Source: UBA4644 sp964541085 (GTDB lineage: Bacteria; Bacillota; Clostridia; Oscillospirales; Butyricicoccaceae). From it: 60,385 nucleotides of DNA. Where the stretch lies: NCBI GenBank assembly GCA_964541085.1, contig CAZIPA010000009.1:1-60385 (forward strand), given 5' to 3'. A model generated the notes under the pieces. That model saw only the letters and a program-made list of their open reading frames with translations, did not search any database and was not told the origin of the DNA. Made by a program: the position numbers and the translations under genes. The stretch's first letter is position 1; the number at the start of each line of letters is the position of its first letter. Of this stretch, positions 59,570 through 60,385 are shown piece after piece.

Positions 59570-60357
59570 AACCGAATTATAAGAATTGGGTTCCGAAAAT
59601 TCTGATCGTTGGCATGGCTGCGGCAACGGTGATCTCTATTGCGGCCCTGATCATCTTTGGCGTTTACGGACTTTGGGTAACGAAAACATGGCGGATCATC
59701 CTTGCCATTGTGTTTGCCGTCGCTACCATCGGTTGCGGGAAAACGCTGCAATGGAGCATCACGGCTTATCGTGCCTTTTCCTATGATGGAAAGCGGCAGC
59801 TTTCCCGGAAAATCATTGAGGGAACTGCGGAATATATCACCCTGCCCGATGGCGGTATCGGCTTGGATATTGGCTGCGGCAGCGGTGCTTTGACCATTGC
59901 CTGTGCCAAGGGCAATCCTCAGGGACGCATGGTGGGCGTTGACCGCTGGGGCAAGGATTATGCGGAGTTCAGCCTGCCCCTTTGCCGGAGCAATGCGAAA
60001 GCAGAATGGGTAAGCAACGCAGAATTTCAAAAAGGCGATGCCACGAAATTGCCTTTCCCTGACGAGACCTTCGATGCCGTCACCAGCAACTATGTCTATC
60101 ACAACATCTCCGGCGTGGACAAGCAGCAGCTTCTGCTGGAAACCTTCCGGGTTCTGAAAAAAGGCGGTACTTTCGCCATCCACGATCTCATGGGCAAAAA
60201 CCGCTACGGTGATATGGCGGCTTTCTGCCGGAAACTCAAAGAAATGGGCTATGCGGAGGTATCGCTGATCGACACCACCGATGGAATGTTTATGACGAAG
60301 AAAGAAGCGAATCGCCTGATGCTGCAAGGCTCGACCCTGCTGGTGGGTAGAAAGTGA
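59566..60357 (+). CDS. Membrane-anchored SAM-dependent methyltransferase
   Basis: The 263-residue protein has two N-terminal membrane segments (about residues 12-35 and 42-62) and a C-terminal class I methyltransferase domain with motif I GLDIGCGSGALTIA (near residue 95) and FDAVTSNYVYHNI. AAAGGAG precedes the ATG at 59566. The anchor suggests a membrane or lipid substrate. It shares codon style and coupling with the methyltransferase upstream. Confidence 0.88.
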   Translation: MKPNYKNWVPKILIVGMAAATVISIAALIIFGVYGLWVTKTWRIILAIVFAVATIGCGKTLQWSITAYRAFSYDGKRQLSRKIIEGTAEYITLPDGGIGLDIGCGSGALTIACAKGNPQGRMVGVDRWGKDYAEFSLPLCRSNAKAEWVSNAEFQKGDATKLPFPDETFDAVTSNYVYHNISGVDKQQLLLETFRVLKKGGTFAIHDLMGKNRYGDMAAFCRKLKEMGYAEVSLIDTTDGMFMTKKEANRLMLQGSTLLVGRK

Positions 60358-60385
60358 TGAAAGACGAGGAACTGCAATTTGACCG
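60357..60385 (+). CDS. Start of a third gene in the methyltransferase operon (cut by window edge)
   Basis: An ATG shares one base with the preceding stop (TGATG) and begins MKDEELQFD. Only nine codons are visible, so no function can be given. The overlap indicates it belongs to the same operon. Confidence 0.5.

Noticed and set aside
1..60385. CRISPR arrays, tRNA or rRNA genes, transposons
   Set aside because: I found no regularly spaced repeats, no tRNA-like cloverleaf sequence and no transposase frame on either strand.

Overview
This window is a GC-rich (about 60% by eye), tightly packed chromosomal segment of a Firmicute. The sporulation-type sigma factor, YidC/Jag/RNase J/PrfA, strong TTGACA/TATAAT promoters, AGGAGG ribosome sites and glutamate fermentation genes point to an anaerobic clostridium, probably of the Oscillospiraceae (a Flavonifractor/Oscillibacter-like gut organism; the genus is a guess). 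I see no rRNA, tRNA, CRISPR array, transposase or integrase. No stretch longer than about 280 bases lacks a gene.

Left part (1-8,000). A zinc-ribbon protein, a SigH-like sigma factor and an Lrp regulator are followed by the rpmH-rnpA-yidD-yidC-jag cluster, all on the minus strand. The usual neighbours dnaA and mnmE/mnmG are absent. A plus-strand pair encodes a SLOG-fold (YpsA/DUF1273-like) protein and cardiolipin synthase. The minus-strand rarA/mgsA unit follows.

Glutamate catabolism (8,026-17,791, minus strand). The block encodes the methylaspartate pathway: glutamate mutase (glmS, glmE, reactivase glmL), methylaspartate ammonia-lyase, a two-subunit class I hydratase (probably mesaconase) and a three-subunit citrate/citramalate lyase. 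Together they convert glutamate to ammonia, acetate and pyruvate. A GntR regulator with its own promoter sits between the two operons. A perfect palindrome lies inside the glmS promoter and is a candidate operator.

Peptide supply and housekeeping (17,898-36,346, minus strand). There is a phosphodiester glycosidase-domain membrane protein, two small membrane proteins and a full oligopeptide ABC transporter (oppABCDF). OppA and OppC are both unusually large. Oligoendopeptidase F, RNase J, a TepA/ClpP-like protease, a TsaC/Sua5-CoaE fusion and release factor 1 follow. Peptide uptake and hydrolysis may feed the glutamate pathway.

Phage-tail-like locus (36,437-46,306, minus strand). One operon of 17 overlapping genes is collinear with the Bacillus PBSX genes xkdG to xkdX. 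It encodes an HK97-type capsid-like protein, connectors, sheath, tube, chaperone, baseplate, fibre and XkdX. It has no portal, terminase, protease, tape-measure, holin, lysin or integrase. It has host-like composition, its own terminator, and a 16-bp palindrome over the -10 of its candidate promoter. It looks like a domesticated contractile particle of unusual composition and is the most interesting system here.

Surface region (46,321-58,781, plus strand). Divergently transcribed from the tail operon is an ECF sigma factor operon with a candidate anti-sigma membrane protein, a polytopic membrane protein and a PrsW-like intramembrane protease. A second unit holds a paralogue of the candidate anti-sigma protein, translationally coupled to a 3,187-residue secreted protein with three C-terminal SLH domains.

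Right end (58,827-60,385, plus strand). A strong promoter drives two overlapping SAM-dependent methyltransferase genes and the start of a third gene cut by the window edge.
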